Of a stretch of 64,000 bases of DNA, positions 8,401 through 18,256 are shown piece by piece; within the stretch, counting starts at the first letter, position 1, and each line of letters begins with the position of its first letter. Under the pieces are notes generated by a model. The model did no database searches and was not told the DNA's origin. It saw only the letters and a program-made list of their open reading frames with translations. A program made the position numbers and the translations under genes. Origin of the DNA: SAR324 cluster bacterium (GTDB lineage: Bacteria; SAR324; NAC60-12); NCBI GenBank assembly GCA_028281495.1, contig JANQJU010000023.1:1-64000 (forward strand), written 5' to 3'.

Positions 8401-11400
8401 GTGGTGCGTCAAGCATTGGCAAACGCCGGAGTGCAGCCTTCCCAAATCGGGGCTGTGGAAACCCACGGTACGGGCACACCGCTAGGAGACCCTATTGAAG
8501 TCAACGCTTTGAAAGAAGTGCTGATGGAAGGACGATCGGCCGATCAAAGGTGCTGGCTGGGTTCGGCTAAAACCAATATTGGGCATTTAGAAGCCGCCGC
8601 TGGCATTGCCGGTCTGATCAAATCGGTGCTTTCTCTACAACACCAGGAAATTTTTCCGCATTTGCATGTAACGGAGTTGAACCCGTTGATTGAGATTGGG
8701 GAGACCCCTTTGGCAATCCCCACACAGCGAGAACCTTGGGAAGCGGTATCCACCCGCTATGCTGGGGTCAGTTCTTTCGGGTTTGGAGGAACCAATGCTC
8801 ACGTTATCTTGGAACAGGCTCCTTCCAATTCAAGCAGCATCAGCACAAAGTATTCTCCGACAGGTAGTGGAGATCCTGCCTTTCATCTATTTACCCTTTC
8901 TGCAAAAACGCCGGTCGCTTTACGAGAACTTGTCCGACGACACAAGGCGTGGCTCCAATCGCATCCGGAAGCCGAACTGGCCTCGATTTGCCACACTGTC
9001 AACCACGGACGTGCCCATTTGGACCACCGATTTGCTGTGGTCGTGACTTCCAAACACCATCTGATCCAACACTTAACCGACTTCGTCGATTCGGAAGAAG
9101 GAACCCCAACAATTCCGGGAATCCAATTAGGAAGAGTGCCACGAAATCCCCACAAGGTGGCCTTCTTATTCACAGGGCAAGGGTCCCAATATTGGAAAAT
9201 GGGCCAAGAGCTTTACGAAACCGAACCCGTTTTTCGTGACACCTTAGTACAGTGTGACCAGCTGTTGCAGCCTCATTTGGAAGTGCCACTACTGGAACTC
9301 CTCTATTCAGGTACCGCCGCAAATTCTCGACTCCATGAGACGATCTTCACCCAACCGGCTTTGTTTGCCATTGAATATGCGTTGGCCAAGCTTTGGAAAT
9401 CGAAAGGCATTGTGCCCTCGGCAGTGATGGGGCACAGCGTGGGAGAATATGTGGCGGCTTGTATTGCAGGAGTATTCTCTTTGGAAGAAGGCCTGCGCTT
9501 GATCGCCGAACGAGGTCGATTGATTCAAAGCGCACCCTCGGGAGGGAAGATGGTGGCGGTATTTGCTTCGGAAGCGGAGGTCGCGTCAATCTTGGAATCA
9601 CAACCCCCGTCCCAAGTTGCCATCGCCGCTTTGAATCAGCCAGATCAAGTGGTGATTTCAGGGGCTGCTGAAGAAATACAAACGGTGGTTACGGCTCTGG
9701 AGCATCAAGGCGTTAGAACGCAAAGTTTGAAGGTGTCTCATGCGTTTCACTCGCCATGCCTAGATCCCGTTCTGCCTGCTATCGAACAAGCCGCCAGCCG
9801 AGTTCATTTTAATCGTCCCGACCTCCCGCTGATTTCGAACGTTTCGGGTTTGGTCATGGAAGAAGCTCCCACTGCCGCATACTGGAGAGAGCATACCCGT
9901 GCTTGTGTCAACTTCAAACGCGGCATTCAGTCTCTCATGGCACTGGGATATGACACTTTTGTTGAAATTGGTCCTCATCCGATTTTGTCTGAGTTTGGGG
10001 AAGCTTGTTGGCTTGACGAATCCCAAGGGGCTTGGTTGCCTTCCTTGAGGCGAGGAAAATCCGATCAGCAGATTCTCTTACACAGTCTCGCGTGCCTCTA
10101 CATTCAAGGGGGAGCCATTCCGTCGACGGCACCCTCTCCGAGGGTTCGCAAACTGTCGATGCCCACGTATCCTTTTCAACGCCAATCCCATTGGTTCGAG
10201 GAACACAAAACCACCCCCCCATTTTCCGAAAAGCGACCCCCTGAAAAACAATCTGAAAAACCGCACCCTGAAAAACAAGCCGTAAGCCCCGTTGCTCCTC
10301 TAGAAAATCAAGCCACGGGACCCAACCGATTAGAAGCTATCTTATCTTTATTAAAAGGCGTGACGGCGGAGTTGTTGATGATTCCGCCTTCAGAAATAGA
10401 AACCGATATGCCCCTGCTGGAAATGGGAGCCGATTCGTTGGTCATTGCCAAGGTTGTCCGCAAAATTGAACATACGTTTGGAGTGAATTTCACGATTCGA
10501 CAAATTTTCGAAGGGTTGAATACTCTGGAAGCGCTTTCTCAACATATCGAGCTCCATTCCGATCCAGAAAAGCTCCGTGCCTTATTGCCGCCCACCTTAC
10601 AAAAGCCAAAACAACGTGAAGATGAGCAGCAGCCCGTGGGTGAAGCACCACAGACGGCTGTTAACCCTCCGATAGGAACCAACGATTCGGCATTGGAACG
10701 GGTCATCAGTCAGCAATTGCAGATCATGTCCCAGCAATTGGAAATGTTGCGAGGGCGCAGTCCGCAACTGGAGAACCAAATTGCCGCTTCCTTATCTCGT
10801 CCAAAAAACACCCATTCAGAATCCTCCAAGGCCAATTCACCGTTGCCCGCATGGAAGGTTTCGGAAATACAACCCCAAGGCAAGACTCCTGTGCAACAAA
10901 AGCATTTGGAAACGCTGATCGACCGTTACACCAGAAGAACCCCACAATCCAAAGCATTGACTCAGAAAGGCCGAACCATCTTGGCCGACAGCCGAGCGTC
11001 TGCTGGATTTCGTCGATCTACCAAAGAAATGCTCTATCCTATCGTAGGCGAGCGAGCACAAGGGGCACGGACTTGGGATGTGGATGGAAACGAGTACCTG
11101 GACATCACCATGGGGTTTGGGGTCAATCTGTTTGGACATCATCCTCCGTTTGTGATCGATGCTTTACAGCGACAGTTGCAAAAAACCATGCAACTGGGAC
11201 TGCAAACGCCCTTAGCTCACGAAGTGGCTCAATTGATCAGTGAGCTGACTGGAATGGAGCGAGTGGCTTTCTGCAACTCAGGAACCGAAGCCGTCATGAC
11301 AGCATTGCGATTGGCTCGTACGGCAACAGGGCGGAATAAAATCGTGCAATTCAGCATGTCGTACCACGGCCATTTTGATGGCACATTGGGGGAAGCCATT

Positions 11401-14400
11401 GCGGACAACAACGACCCTCAGGCCGTTCCCGCCGCACCTGGAATCACGGCAAATATGGTCGCGGACAGTTTGATTCTGGATTATGGCAATCCAGAGTCTC
11501 TCGATATCATTCGTGCTCATGCTTCTGAAATCGCTGCTGTGTTGGTTGAGCCAGTCCAAAGTCGCCGTCCGAATTTGCAACCCCATGCTTTTCTGCAGCA
11601 ACTTCGGCAATTGACTCGGGAAGCGGAAATCCCACTCATTTTCGATGAAATGATCACCGGATTCCGCGTGCATCCTGGAGGGGCTCAAGCGTTTTTTGGA
11701 ATTGAGGCCGATTTGGCCACCTATGGCAAAATTGTGGGAGGGGGGCTGCCTATTGGTGTGGTTGCAGGAAGCGCCTCCATCATGGATGGGATTGATGGCG
11801 GGTTTTGGAACTATGGAGATGCCTCTTATCCGCAAGCCGACACCACCTTTTTTGCTGGAACGTTTTGCAAGCATCCGCTGGCCATGGCGGCCTCGTTGGC
11901 CGTGCTTCAAGAGTTGAAACGGCAAGGCCCATCCCTCCAAGAGCAACTCAATCAAAAGACTACCGATCTGGCAGAGACTTTGAACCAGTGGTTCACTGAG
12001 GAAAATGTCCCCATCCGCATTGAGCATTTTGGTTCTCTATTCCGATTCGTTTATCCCGGCAACTTGGATCTGTTGTTTTACCACCTGATTGAACAGGGAA
12101 TTTACATCTGGGAAGGTCGAAATTGTTTTTTATCGACGGCTCACACGGAAGCGGATATCGCAGCACTCGTTCAAGCAGTGAAAAACAGCACACACGAGTT
12201 GCAGGAAGGGGGATTTCTCCCGAATGGAAAAAGCGTTCGTTCAGTTCCATTGAGCGAAGCGCAACAGCAACTCTGGGCACTGAGTGAATTGGCACCCAAC
12301 GGATCGCTGGCCTATGTCATTCATGCCAATCTCGAATTGAAGGGGAGCTTAAACCGCCCCGTCCTACAACAATCCATCCAAAAGGTGGTGAATCGACATG
12401 AAGCCTTACGCAGTGTGATCGACAGCAAAGGGAGCGAACAACGGATCCTTCCCTCGATTCAGGCCGGTCTTGTGGAGGTGCCACCTGCTGAAAATCCGGC
12501 CGAACTCCCCGTCTTGCTCCAAAAATTTGCGGAGCAAAACAACGCGAAACCTTTTGATTTGACCCGAGGCCCGCTGATCCGAAGTCATTTGCTCCGATTG
12601 CATCCGAACCATCATGTCTTGGCACTGTCGGTTCATCATCTCGTGGCAGATGGATTGTCCTTGGATTTATTGGTACGCGAAATCGGAACGGTCTATTCCG
12701 CCACTTGTGAAGGAAAGTCGGTCGCCCTCCAAGAACCGGTGCAATTCCGAGAATATCTCCAACATCAGATGAATCCGGCGCCGGAACAACAGGCTTTGTT
12801 GGCTCGCCAAGCGGATTTTTGGAAGGCCCAATTTGCCAAAACGATCCCGGTGTTGGAATTGCCTACGGATCGACCGTATCCCCTCCAACGGTCTTACCGA
12901 GCAGGATCCCAAACATTGATTTTGCCCCACGATTTGGTCCAATCGCTCAAACATTTGGGACAGCAGGAAGGATGTACATTGTTCATGACATGCTTTGCTG
13001 CTTACGCGTTGTGGCTCCATCGGCTGACCCAGCAGGAGGAAGTCATCGTGGGGATTCCTGTGGCAGGAAGGAATCAACAGGAAACAGAACAGTTGGTTGG
13101 ATATTGCACGCATTTGCTGCCTATTCGTAGCCAGATGCGGGGCCATGAAACGGTTCGCGAGTGGTTGCAATCCACGCGAACCCGTCTTGTGGAGGCCTAT
13201 GAAAATCAAGATTACCCCTTTGCCCAATTGCTCAACCTACTAGAGATTCGACGGGACCCCAATCGCCCTCCATTGATTTCAGTGACCTTCAATTTGGATG
13301 TCGCCCCTGACCTGCCTCCGTGGTCGGGGTTGGAACCTAAATGGGTTTCCAGTCCGGTTTCATACACCTCCTTTGATTTGGGGATCAACCTCACCGCTTC
13401 CCCCCAAGGATTGGTCTTGGATTGTAACTACAATCTCGACTTGTTTGAGCCTTCCACCATCCAACGTTTTGTCCGCCATTTCCAAATCTTGATGGAAAGC
13501 CTGACCACCCTGCCGGACCAAGCGGTTTCCAAATTGCCCCTGTTGAACCGTCAAGAACGCGAACAACATCTGTTTGCGACGCAGCCAAACACTACGAATT
13601 CTCAGCAACAGCCCACACTGATAGACCGCTTTGTACAGCAAGTGGAAAAAACGCCAACTCGTTGCGCCATTGCCTATGACGACGAGGAACTGACTTACAC
13701 TGAATTGAATCGTCGAGCGAACCAACTCGCTCACCACCTCTGTGATCTAAAACGCCTGCCTTCAGAGAATCAATCCAAGACAGATGGCCAAGACCTGATC
13801 GGCATTTTCATGGAACGGGGACCTGAACTGATCATCGGATTGTTGGGAACTTTAAAATCGGGTGCCGCTTATGTGCCTTTGGATCCCAACAGTCCGAAGG
13901 AGCGTTTGACGTATATGCTTGCCGACAGCAAAGCACCGGTTTTGCTGACTCAAAAATCCTTATTGGATCGATTGCCGTCTCATGACTGTCAAACCGTTCT
14001 GGTTGACGACGATTGGGAGTCGATTGAACAACAGACGGGAGACAATCCTGCCAAGACTGCGAAAGCTGACGATTTGGCCTATGTGATCTACACCTCTGGT
14101 TCTACAGGGCAGCCCAAAGGAGTCGAAGTGCTCCATTACAATATGGCGCGTCTGTTCACCTCTACCCAAAATTGGTTCCATTTCAGCGAACAAGACGTAT
14201 GGACCTTATTCCATTCCTATGCGTTTGATTTTTCTGTTTGGGAAATCTGGGGGGCTTTACTCTACGGCGGGAAATTGGTGATCGTTCCTTGGCAAATCAG
14301 CCGCTCCCCGCACCGCTTTCACGAGTTGTTGAGACAACACCGCGTGACAGTATTGAACCAAACCCCTTCTGCCTTCAAACAGTTGATTCAGGCAGATGCC

Positions 14401-17400
14401 GAAACGGAGACACCTGCCGACTCATTACGCCTCGTGATTTTTGGAGGGGAAGCCCTTGATATTCCGTCGTTGATACCTTGGTGGGACCGTTACGGTGACC
14501 AATATCCACAATTGGTCAATATGTATGGGATTACCGAAACCACGGTCCATGTCACTTATCGCCCACTGAGTCGGAGGGACGCCGAAGGACCGGGAAGTCT
14601 GATTGGTCGCCCAATCCCGGACCTGAACATTTGGATACTCGACAAACACCTTCAGCCTGTTCCCATTGGGGTCTCGGGAGAAATGTATGTGAGCGGTGCA
14701 GGCGTTGCCAAAGGCTATCTCAATCAACCCCAATTGACCCAGCAACGCTTCATTTCTTTTGCAGTGGATTCGGAACAAGGAACCCTTGCTCCCCTCAATG
14801 GAACCGCTGCTTTGCCAACGGCTTCGGTGGTGAGAGTTTATAAGACCGGTGATCTGGCCTGTCGATTGCCTGATGGCGATCTCAAGTACTTGGGACGCTC
14901 CGACAAGCAGGTGAAACTGCGAGGGTTTCGCATCGAATTGGGCGAAATCGAAGCCCGCTTGCGTCAACATGAGACAGTCCAGGAAGCGGTGGTCGGTCTT
15001 TATGAAAAAGAGGAAGACAAACAGTTGGTGGCCTGGTTCACCACACCTCCGCAGTCGATCCTCTTTCAAGACCATTCGAATACACTGCTCACCGATTTAC
15101 GAAATCATCTCAAAACGACGTTGCCCGATTTTATGGTTCCTGCGTCGTTTGTGCCTGTGGATTCAATCCCATTGACGGCGAACGGAAAGATCGATTATGC
15201 GGCCTTGCCCGATCCTGAAAAAGGACGGGTCAAGTCTTCGAACCACTACGTTGCCCCACAAACCGCACCCCAACAGAAGTTGGCCGACGCAATGGCAGAA
15301 GTGCTGGGGTACGAACAAGTGGGAATCCATGACAATTTTTTTGATTTGGGTGGAGATTCCATCAAAGCCCTCCAATTGGTCGCTCGCATGAAACGCGAAG
15401 GGGCAATGCTCACGGTGATGGATATTTTTGACCAGCCTCGAATTTTAGACCTCGTGGGAAAACTGTCCGCTGCACATCAAGCCATTGAGCAAGGAACCAT
15501 CTCGGGTCCATTGCCACTCACCGCCATCCAAGCCCGATTATTTAAAACCCAGCACGAGAAAAACTGGAACCACCATGTGCAAGCGATCTTGCTCCGGATC
15601 AACACGGCTTTGGACATCGACGCATTGGCGGCCGCGCTCACTAAATTGCAGGAACATCACGATGCCTTGCGGATGGTATTTCGGTCGAAAGACGGTGTGA
15701 TAATACAAGAAAACCAAGGCCTGCCTCATCCGCTTAGCCTGGAAACTGTGAGTCTCAAAAATACCCAGGAAGCTGCATTGCAACTGAAACAAAACATTGC
15801 CCAAGTGGGTGCCAGCATGGACTTGGCAACCGGACCGTTGATGCGGTCGGTTGTGTTCGAAATGGAAGATTCGGTTCGATTGTTGATTGCCATTCACCAT
15901 CTGGTTGTGGATGGGGTCTCCTGGCGGATTCTGCTCGAAGACTTAGAGACCGCCTATCAACAAATTCAATCCGGGCAGCCTGTCCAACTTCCTGAAAAGA
16001 CCCACTCGTTCAAGCATTGGGCGGAAGCCATCCAAGGCTACAGCCAGCATTCTAAGTTGCAGGCCGAAGCTGCGTATTGGGAATCGTTAGAGGCCGTTCC
16101 TTGCGAACCATTGCCGCATGATTCGGAATCTTCACAAAATCTGGAACGAGATCGAGAGCAGTTGAGTTGCGCTCTTTCACCGGAACACACCCAGCAGCTA
16201 TTGTCACAAGCCAATCAAGCGTTTCAGACAGAAACAAAAGATCTTTTGCTCACGGCACTGGCTCGTACCTTGAGCCAGTGGACTGGAAATTCGAAGTCCT
16301 TGGTCACGTTGGAAGGACACGGACGCGAGGATTGGGGAGATTCCATTGATGTGAGCCGCACCGTTGGCTGGTTCACCAGCCTGTTTCCAGTTTGCTTGGA
16401 TTTGACCGAGCGCGAGGAGATCGGTTCTCAAATCGAAGCCATCAAAACACAACTTCGCAACATTCCAAACAATGGAATCGGATATGGCATCCTCAAGTAT
16501 GTGACGCCTGAAGACACGGCACCCGAGATTCCTTTCCAGCAATCCCCCCAGTTGATTTTCAACTATCTAGGACAGTTCCATGCTGATTCCGATGACCATC
16601 TTTTTGCGATTGACCAAATCATTGAAGAGCACACAAGTTCTCCTGAGATGGAACGATTGAACGAGCTGGAATTGGAAGGGGGGGTGTTCGATGGAAAACT
16701 CCAGTTGTCTCTGCATTTCAACAAGAGACGCCATCAACGAACGTCTGCCGAGCGACTTCTGCAATCCTATGTCGATGAATTGCAAACCGTCATTGCCGCG
16801 TGTGTGCAAAAACATCCCTCGTCCCTGCGCTATCCTTTGTCTCCGATGCAAGAAGGCATGCTGTTTCATAGCCTGTATGAGCCAGATGAATTCGCCTATA
16901 TATTGCAATTCGCAGTTCCAATTTATGGGACGTTGGACAGCGATGTGTTTCAACGCAGTTGGAATGAACTGTTCAAACGCCATGATATCCTGCGTACTGT
17001 CTTCGAGCACCACGGTTTGGAACGTCCTGTTCAAGTGGTGTTGCCAGCAAGGTCGGTGGACTATCAATTTTTCGATATCAGCGCCTACGAACCCGACCAG
17101 AAAATCCAATACCTTTCCCAAATCAAATCCGAAGATCGTCAAAAAAGCTTTGATTTGGCTCAAGATGTGTTGATGCGAGTTGCCGTCTTTAAGCTCGACG
17201 ACAACACGTATTACCTCAATTGGACCCATCATCACATTGTCATGGACGGATGGTGCTTGGGGATTTTGCTCAAAGAATTATTGCAGATCTATGCCGCGTT
17301 GAAGCAAGACATCGAGATTGGATTGAAGCCTGTTCCCCCTTACCGCAACTACATTCAATGGCTGGAACAACAAAATAGAGAAGAAGCCCGCGACTACTGG

Positions 17401-18210
17401 AAACAGTATCTTGTGGGGTATGAACGAACCACATCGTTCCCCCGATCCCTAGCCCAAGATAGGCCGGTTCAAGGCTATGATTTGGGGCGAGTCCACGGTG
17501 AATTAACCGAATCTCTCACTTCCCAGCTCTACCGTCTATGCACCGAATTTCAGGTGACACCCCATGTCCTCGTGAGCAGCATTTGGGCCATCTTATTGAG
17601 TAAAAATAGTGGCTTCAACGATGTCGTCTTTGGTTCGGTGGTTTCCGGACGACCTGCGGATCTGTTGGGAGTGGATGAGATGGTCGGTCTGTTTTTGAAT
17701 ACCCTTCCATTTCGTTTTTTCGTCGCTTCTCAAAAAACGTTTCGGGAGTTGGCGGAGGAAACCCAACGGAAGGCGTTGGAAAGCATGCCTTACCATTATT
17801 TTCCATTGGCCGACATACAAGCCGACTGTGCTTTGAAGCAGGGGTTACTGGACCATATTCTGGTTTTTGAAAATTACCCTTTGAGCGAAGAGATTCAAGA
17901 AATCGAGCAGACGGTGCAAGGGGAGTTTCGTTTTGGACGGGTGGAAGAGTTTTCACACACCAATTACAATCTCGTGCCTACCTTTTATCCGGGGAAACAG
18001 CTCCGGTTTGTCATCCATTACAACTCCTTGGTCCATGGGGCGGAGCAGATAGAGGAAATCAAAAATCACCTCCTGCAAATTACCGATCTGTTGATCAAGG
18101 ATCCCACCCTGGACCTCCACACGATCAAAAAACACGTGGTTGGAGAACAGGAGAAACAGGAAATCAATGAATTTTTAAGTGCCACCATGAGCTTATCTGA
18201 AGATTTTTGA
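5455..18210 (+). CDS. FAAL-PKS-aminotransferase-NRPS hybrid megasynthase, 4,251 aa
   Basis: Domains in order: fatty acyl-AMP ligase (1-590, YTSGSTGSPKG at 170); ACP (Ser629); ketosynthase (700-1125; Cys870, His1004, His1044); acyltransferase (Ser1328 in GHSVG, malonyl-type HAFH at 1429); ACP (Ser1661); class III PLP aminotransferase (1805-2255, Lys2092 in YGKIVGGG); condensation (HHLVADG at 2394); adenylation (2720-3230); PCP (Ser3302 in LGGDS); epimerisation (HHLVVDG at 3481, PNNGIGYG, FNYLGQF); and a final condensation domain (HHHIVMDGW at 3925). The order up to the first A domain is that of iturin/mycosubtilin starter synthases, which build beta-amino fatty acids. The A-domain pocket reads D-F-W-S-I-G-M-V-H, one change from the Thr code. 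The last C domain follows an E domain, so it should accept a D-residue, and it has no A domain of its own; that is supplied by the second synthase. AAGGA precedes the ATG. Confidence 0.95.
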   Translation: MTTTAIQLNDLLDQRAEEKPNQIAYTFLSEGKTKEFSWTYYQLANKSRQIAHQLQQMAEPGDRALLLYPSCLDYIAAFFGCLYAGVIAVPTYPPRRNRADQRLQAIALDSEARVVLTTQEIIEKQFQSLALAPSLEALKWLATDTLANEPVAFSAHHQRDGGHLAFLQYTSGSTGSPKGVMVTHSNLLHNLKDLDLGWGHSEDSVMVTWLPIFHDMGLIYGILEPLYRGFPCYLMAPAAFMQQPFRWLHAISKYRGTHSAAPNFAYELCIQRTTPEQRETLDLSSWRMTLNAAEPIRKETINEFCHTFAPFGFNPKAMTPGFGLAEATLKVTSARDSNDTLFLTVQRDALTKHQVVKARNEEAANSQLSQTLVGCGISEIDTKIRIVDPETGTPCRPEEIGEIWVCGPTVAQGYWHRPQETTETFQAYLSTGEGPFMRTGDLGFVYKTELFVTGRLKDVIIIRGLNYYPQDIELTVAQSHPVLRKDAGAAFSIEVAGEEQLVVAHEVERAARRDVDVAEVGKAVRKAVSEEHDLQVHTVLFLRPMSLPITSSGKVQRRACRKAFLDHELQIVGTWPPAVPKPSQQVPPDPEKTPETIQRWLLETISAKLNVPIENIDIRESLAQYGLDSAAATALSGELEQWFGKSVPATLVYDYPTIEAMVPYLSAKSEPTVFISSNSSNASSSPNSSNASDSSSLSNEAIAIIGMGCRFPGALNPEEFKELLQAGRDAITEVPASRWDADQYYSATPETPGKMRSRWGGFLAGVSGFDSHFFGISPREAVEMDPQQRLLLEVGWETLEDAGIGPNQLEGTQTGIFVGISTNDYTRLQLKHGVHPGAYSGSGRAFSIAANRLSYLWDLKGPSLTVDTACSSSLVAVHQACDYLRQGGSLALAAGVNLILDPDLTIAFSQAGMLSPEGRCKTFDRSADGYVRGEGCGMVALKRLSDAEKAGDRILAVIQGTAVNQDGRTNGLTAPNGLSQQAVVRQALANAGVQPSQIGAVETHGTGTPLGDPIEVNALKEVLMEGRSADQRCWLGSAKTNIGHLEAAAGIAGLIKSVLSLQHQEIFPHLHVTELNPLIEIGETPLAIPTQREPWEAVSTRYAGVSSFGFGGTNAHVILEQAPSNSSSISTKYSPTGSGDPAFHLFTLSAKTPVALRELVRRHKAWLQSHPEAELASICHTVNHGRAHLDHRFAVVVTSKHHLIQHLTDFVDSEEGTPTIPGIQLGRVPRNPHKVAFLFTGQGSQYWKMGQELYETEPVFRDTLVQCDQLLQPHLEVPLLELLYSGTAANSRLHETIFTQPALFAIEYALAKLWKSKGIVPSAVMGHSVGEYVAACIAGVFSLEEGLRLIAERGRLIQSAPSGGKMVAVFASEAEVASILESQPPSQVAIAALNQPDQVVISGAAEEIQTVVTALEHQGVRTQSLKVSHAFHSPCLDPVLPAIEQAASRVHFNRPDLPLISNVSGLVMEEAPTAAYWREHTRACVNFKRGIQSLMALGYDTFVEIGPHPILSEFGEACWLDESQGAWLPSLRRGKSDQQILLHSLACLYIQGGAIPSTAPSPRVRKLSMPTYPFQRQSHWFEEHKTTPPFSEKRPPEKQSEKPHPEKQAVSPVAPLENQATGPNRLEAILSLLKGVTAELLMIPPSEIETDMPLLEMGADSLVIAKVVRKIEHTFGVNFTIRQIFEGLNTLEALSQHIELHSDPEKLRALLPPTLQKPKQREDEQQPVGEAPQTAVNPPIGTNDSALERVISQQLQIMSQQLEMLRGRSPQLENQIAASLSRPKNTHSESSKANSPLPAWKVSEIQPQGKTPVQQKHLETLIDRYTRRTPQSKALTQKGRTILADSRASAGFRRSTKEMLYPIVGERAQGARTWDVDGNEYLDITMGFGVNLFGHHPPFVIDALQRQLQKTMQLGLQTPLAHEVAQLISELTGMERVAFCNSGTEAVMTALRLARTATGRNKIVQFSMSYHGHFDGTLGEAIADNNDPQAVPAAPGITANMVADSLILDYGNPESLDIIRAHASEIAAVLVEPVQSRRPNLQPHAFLQQLRQLTREAEIPLIFDEMITGFRVHPGGAQAFFGIEADLATYGKIVGGGLPIGVVAGSASIMDGIDGGFWNYGDASYPQADTTFFAGTFCKHPLAMAASLAVLQELKRQGPSLQEQLNQKTTDLAETLNQWFTEENVPIRIEHFGSLFRFVYPGNLDLLFYHLIEQGIYIWEGRNCFLSTAHTEADIAALVQAVKNSTHELQEGGFLPNGKSVRSVPLSEAQQQLWALSELAPNGSLAYVIHANLELKGSLNRPVLQQSIQKVVNRHEALRSVIDSKGSEQRILPSIQAGLVEVPPAENPAELPVLLQKFAEQNNAKPFDLTRGPLIRSHLLRLHPNHHVLALSVHHLVADGLSLDLLVREIGTVYSATCEGKSVALQEPVQFREYLQHQMNPAPEQQALLARQADFWKAQFAKTIPVLELPTDRPYPLQRSYRAGSQTLILPHDLVQSLKHLGQQEGCTLFMTCFAAYALWLHRLTQQEEVIVGIPVAGRNQQETEQLVGYCTHLLPIRSQMRGHETVREWLQSTRTRLVEAYENQDYPFAQLLNLLEIRRDPNRPPLISVTFNLDVAPDLPPWSGLEPKWVSSPVSYTSFDLGINLTASPQGLVLDCNYNLDLFEPSTIQRFVRHFQILMESLTTLPDQAVSKLPLLNRQEREQHLFATQPNTTNSQQQPTLIDRFVQQVEKTPTRCAIAYDDEELTYTELNRRANQLAHHLCDLKRLPSENQSKTDGQDLIGIFMERGPELIIGLLGTLKSGAAYVPLDPNSPKERLTYMLADSKAPVLLTQKSLLDRLPSHDCQTVLVDDDWESIEQQTGDNPAKTAKADDLAYVIYTSGSTGQPKGVEVLHYNMARLFTSTQNWFHFSEQDVWTLFHSYAFDFSVWEIWGALLYGGKLVIVPWQISRSPHRFHELLRQHRVTVLNQTPSAFKQLIQADAETETPADSLRLVIFGGEALDIPSLIPWWDRYGDQYPQLVNMYGITETTVHVTYRPLSRRDAEGPGSLIGRPIPDLNIWILDKHLQPVPIGVSGEMYVSGAGVAKGYLNQPQLTQQRFISFAVDSEQGTLAPLNGTAALPTASVVRVYKTGDLACRLPDGDLKYLGRSDKQVKLRGFRIELGEIEARLRQHETVQEAVVGLYEKEEDKQLVAWFTTPPQSILFQDHSNTLLTDLRNHLKTTLPDFMVPASFVPVDSIPLTANGKIDYAALPDPEKGRVKSSNHYVAPQTAPQQKLADAMAEVLGYEQVGIHDNFFDLGGDSIKALQLVARMKREGAMLTVMDIFDQPRILDLVGKLSAAHQAIEQGTISGPLPLTAIQARLFKTQHEKNWNHHVQAILLRINTALDIDALAAALTKLQEHHDALRMVFRSKDGVIIQENQGLPHPLSLETVSLKNTQEAALQLKQNIAQVGASMDLATGPLMRSVVFEMEDSVRLLIAIHHLVVDGVSWRILLEDLETAYQQIQSGQPVQLPEKTHSFKHWAEAIQGYSQHSKLQAEAAYWESLEAVPCEPLPHDSESSQNLERDREQLSCALSPEHTQQLLSQANQAFQTETKDLLLTALARTLSQWTGNSKSLVTLEGHGREDWGDSIDVSRTVGWFTSLFPVCLDLTEREEIGSQIEAIKTQLRNIPNNGIGYGILKYVTPEDTAPEIPFQQSPQLIFNYLGQFHADSDDHLFAIDQIIEEHTSSPEMERLNELELEGGVFDGKLQLSLHFNKRRHQRTSAERLLQSYVDELQTVIAACVQKHPSSLRYPLSPMQEGMLFHSLYEPDEFAYILQFAVPIYGTLDSDVFQRSWNELFKRHDILRTVFEHHGLERPVQVVLPARSVDYQFFDISAYEPDQKIQYLSQIKSEDRQKSFDLAQDVLMRVAVFKLDDNTYYLNWTHHHIVMDGWCLGILLKELLQIYAALKQDIEIGLKPVPPYRNYIQWLEQQNREEARDYWKQYLVGYERTTSFPRSLAQDRPVQGYDLGRVHGELTESLTSQLYRLCTEFQVTPHVLVSSIWAILLSKNSGFNDVVFGSVVSGRPADLLGVDEMVGLFLNTLPFRFFVASQKTFRELAEETQRKALESMPYHYFPLADIQADCALKQGLLDHILVFENYPLSEEIQEIEQTVQGEFRFGRVEEFSHTNYNLVPTFYPGKQLRFVIHYNSLVHGAEQIEEIKNHLLQITDLLIKDPTLDLHTIKKHVVGEQEKQEINEFLSATMSLSEDF
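7483..7554 (+). repeat. 18-bp tandem repeat coding the ACP-KS linker
   Basis: Four 18-bp copies of the pattern TCAAACTCGTCCAACGCT encode a Ser/Asn/Ala-rich flexible linker between the first ACP and the ketosynthase. Copies differ at silent and non-silent positions, so the array is not very recent. Frame is kept because the unit is a multiple of three. Confidence 0.75.
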
Positions 18211-18256
18211 ATGCCTTTGTTTTGCTAAACCCACTCAATCATTTGAAGGAGGAATT

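Noticed and set aside
5455..18210. The many long antisense and out-of-frame ORFs inside the synthases
   Set aside because: They follow the codon periodicity of the real genes, lack ribosome-binding sites and show no domain patterns.
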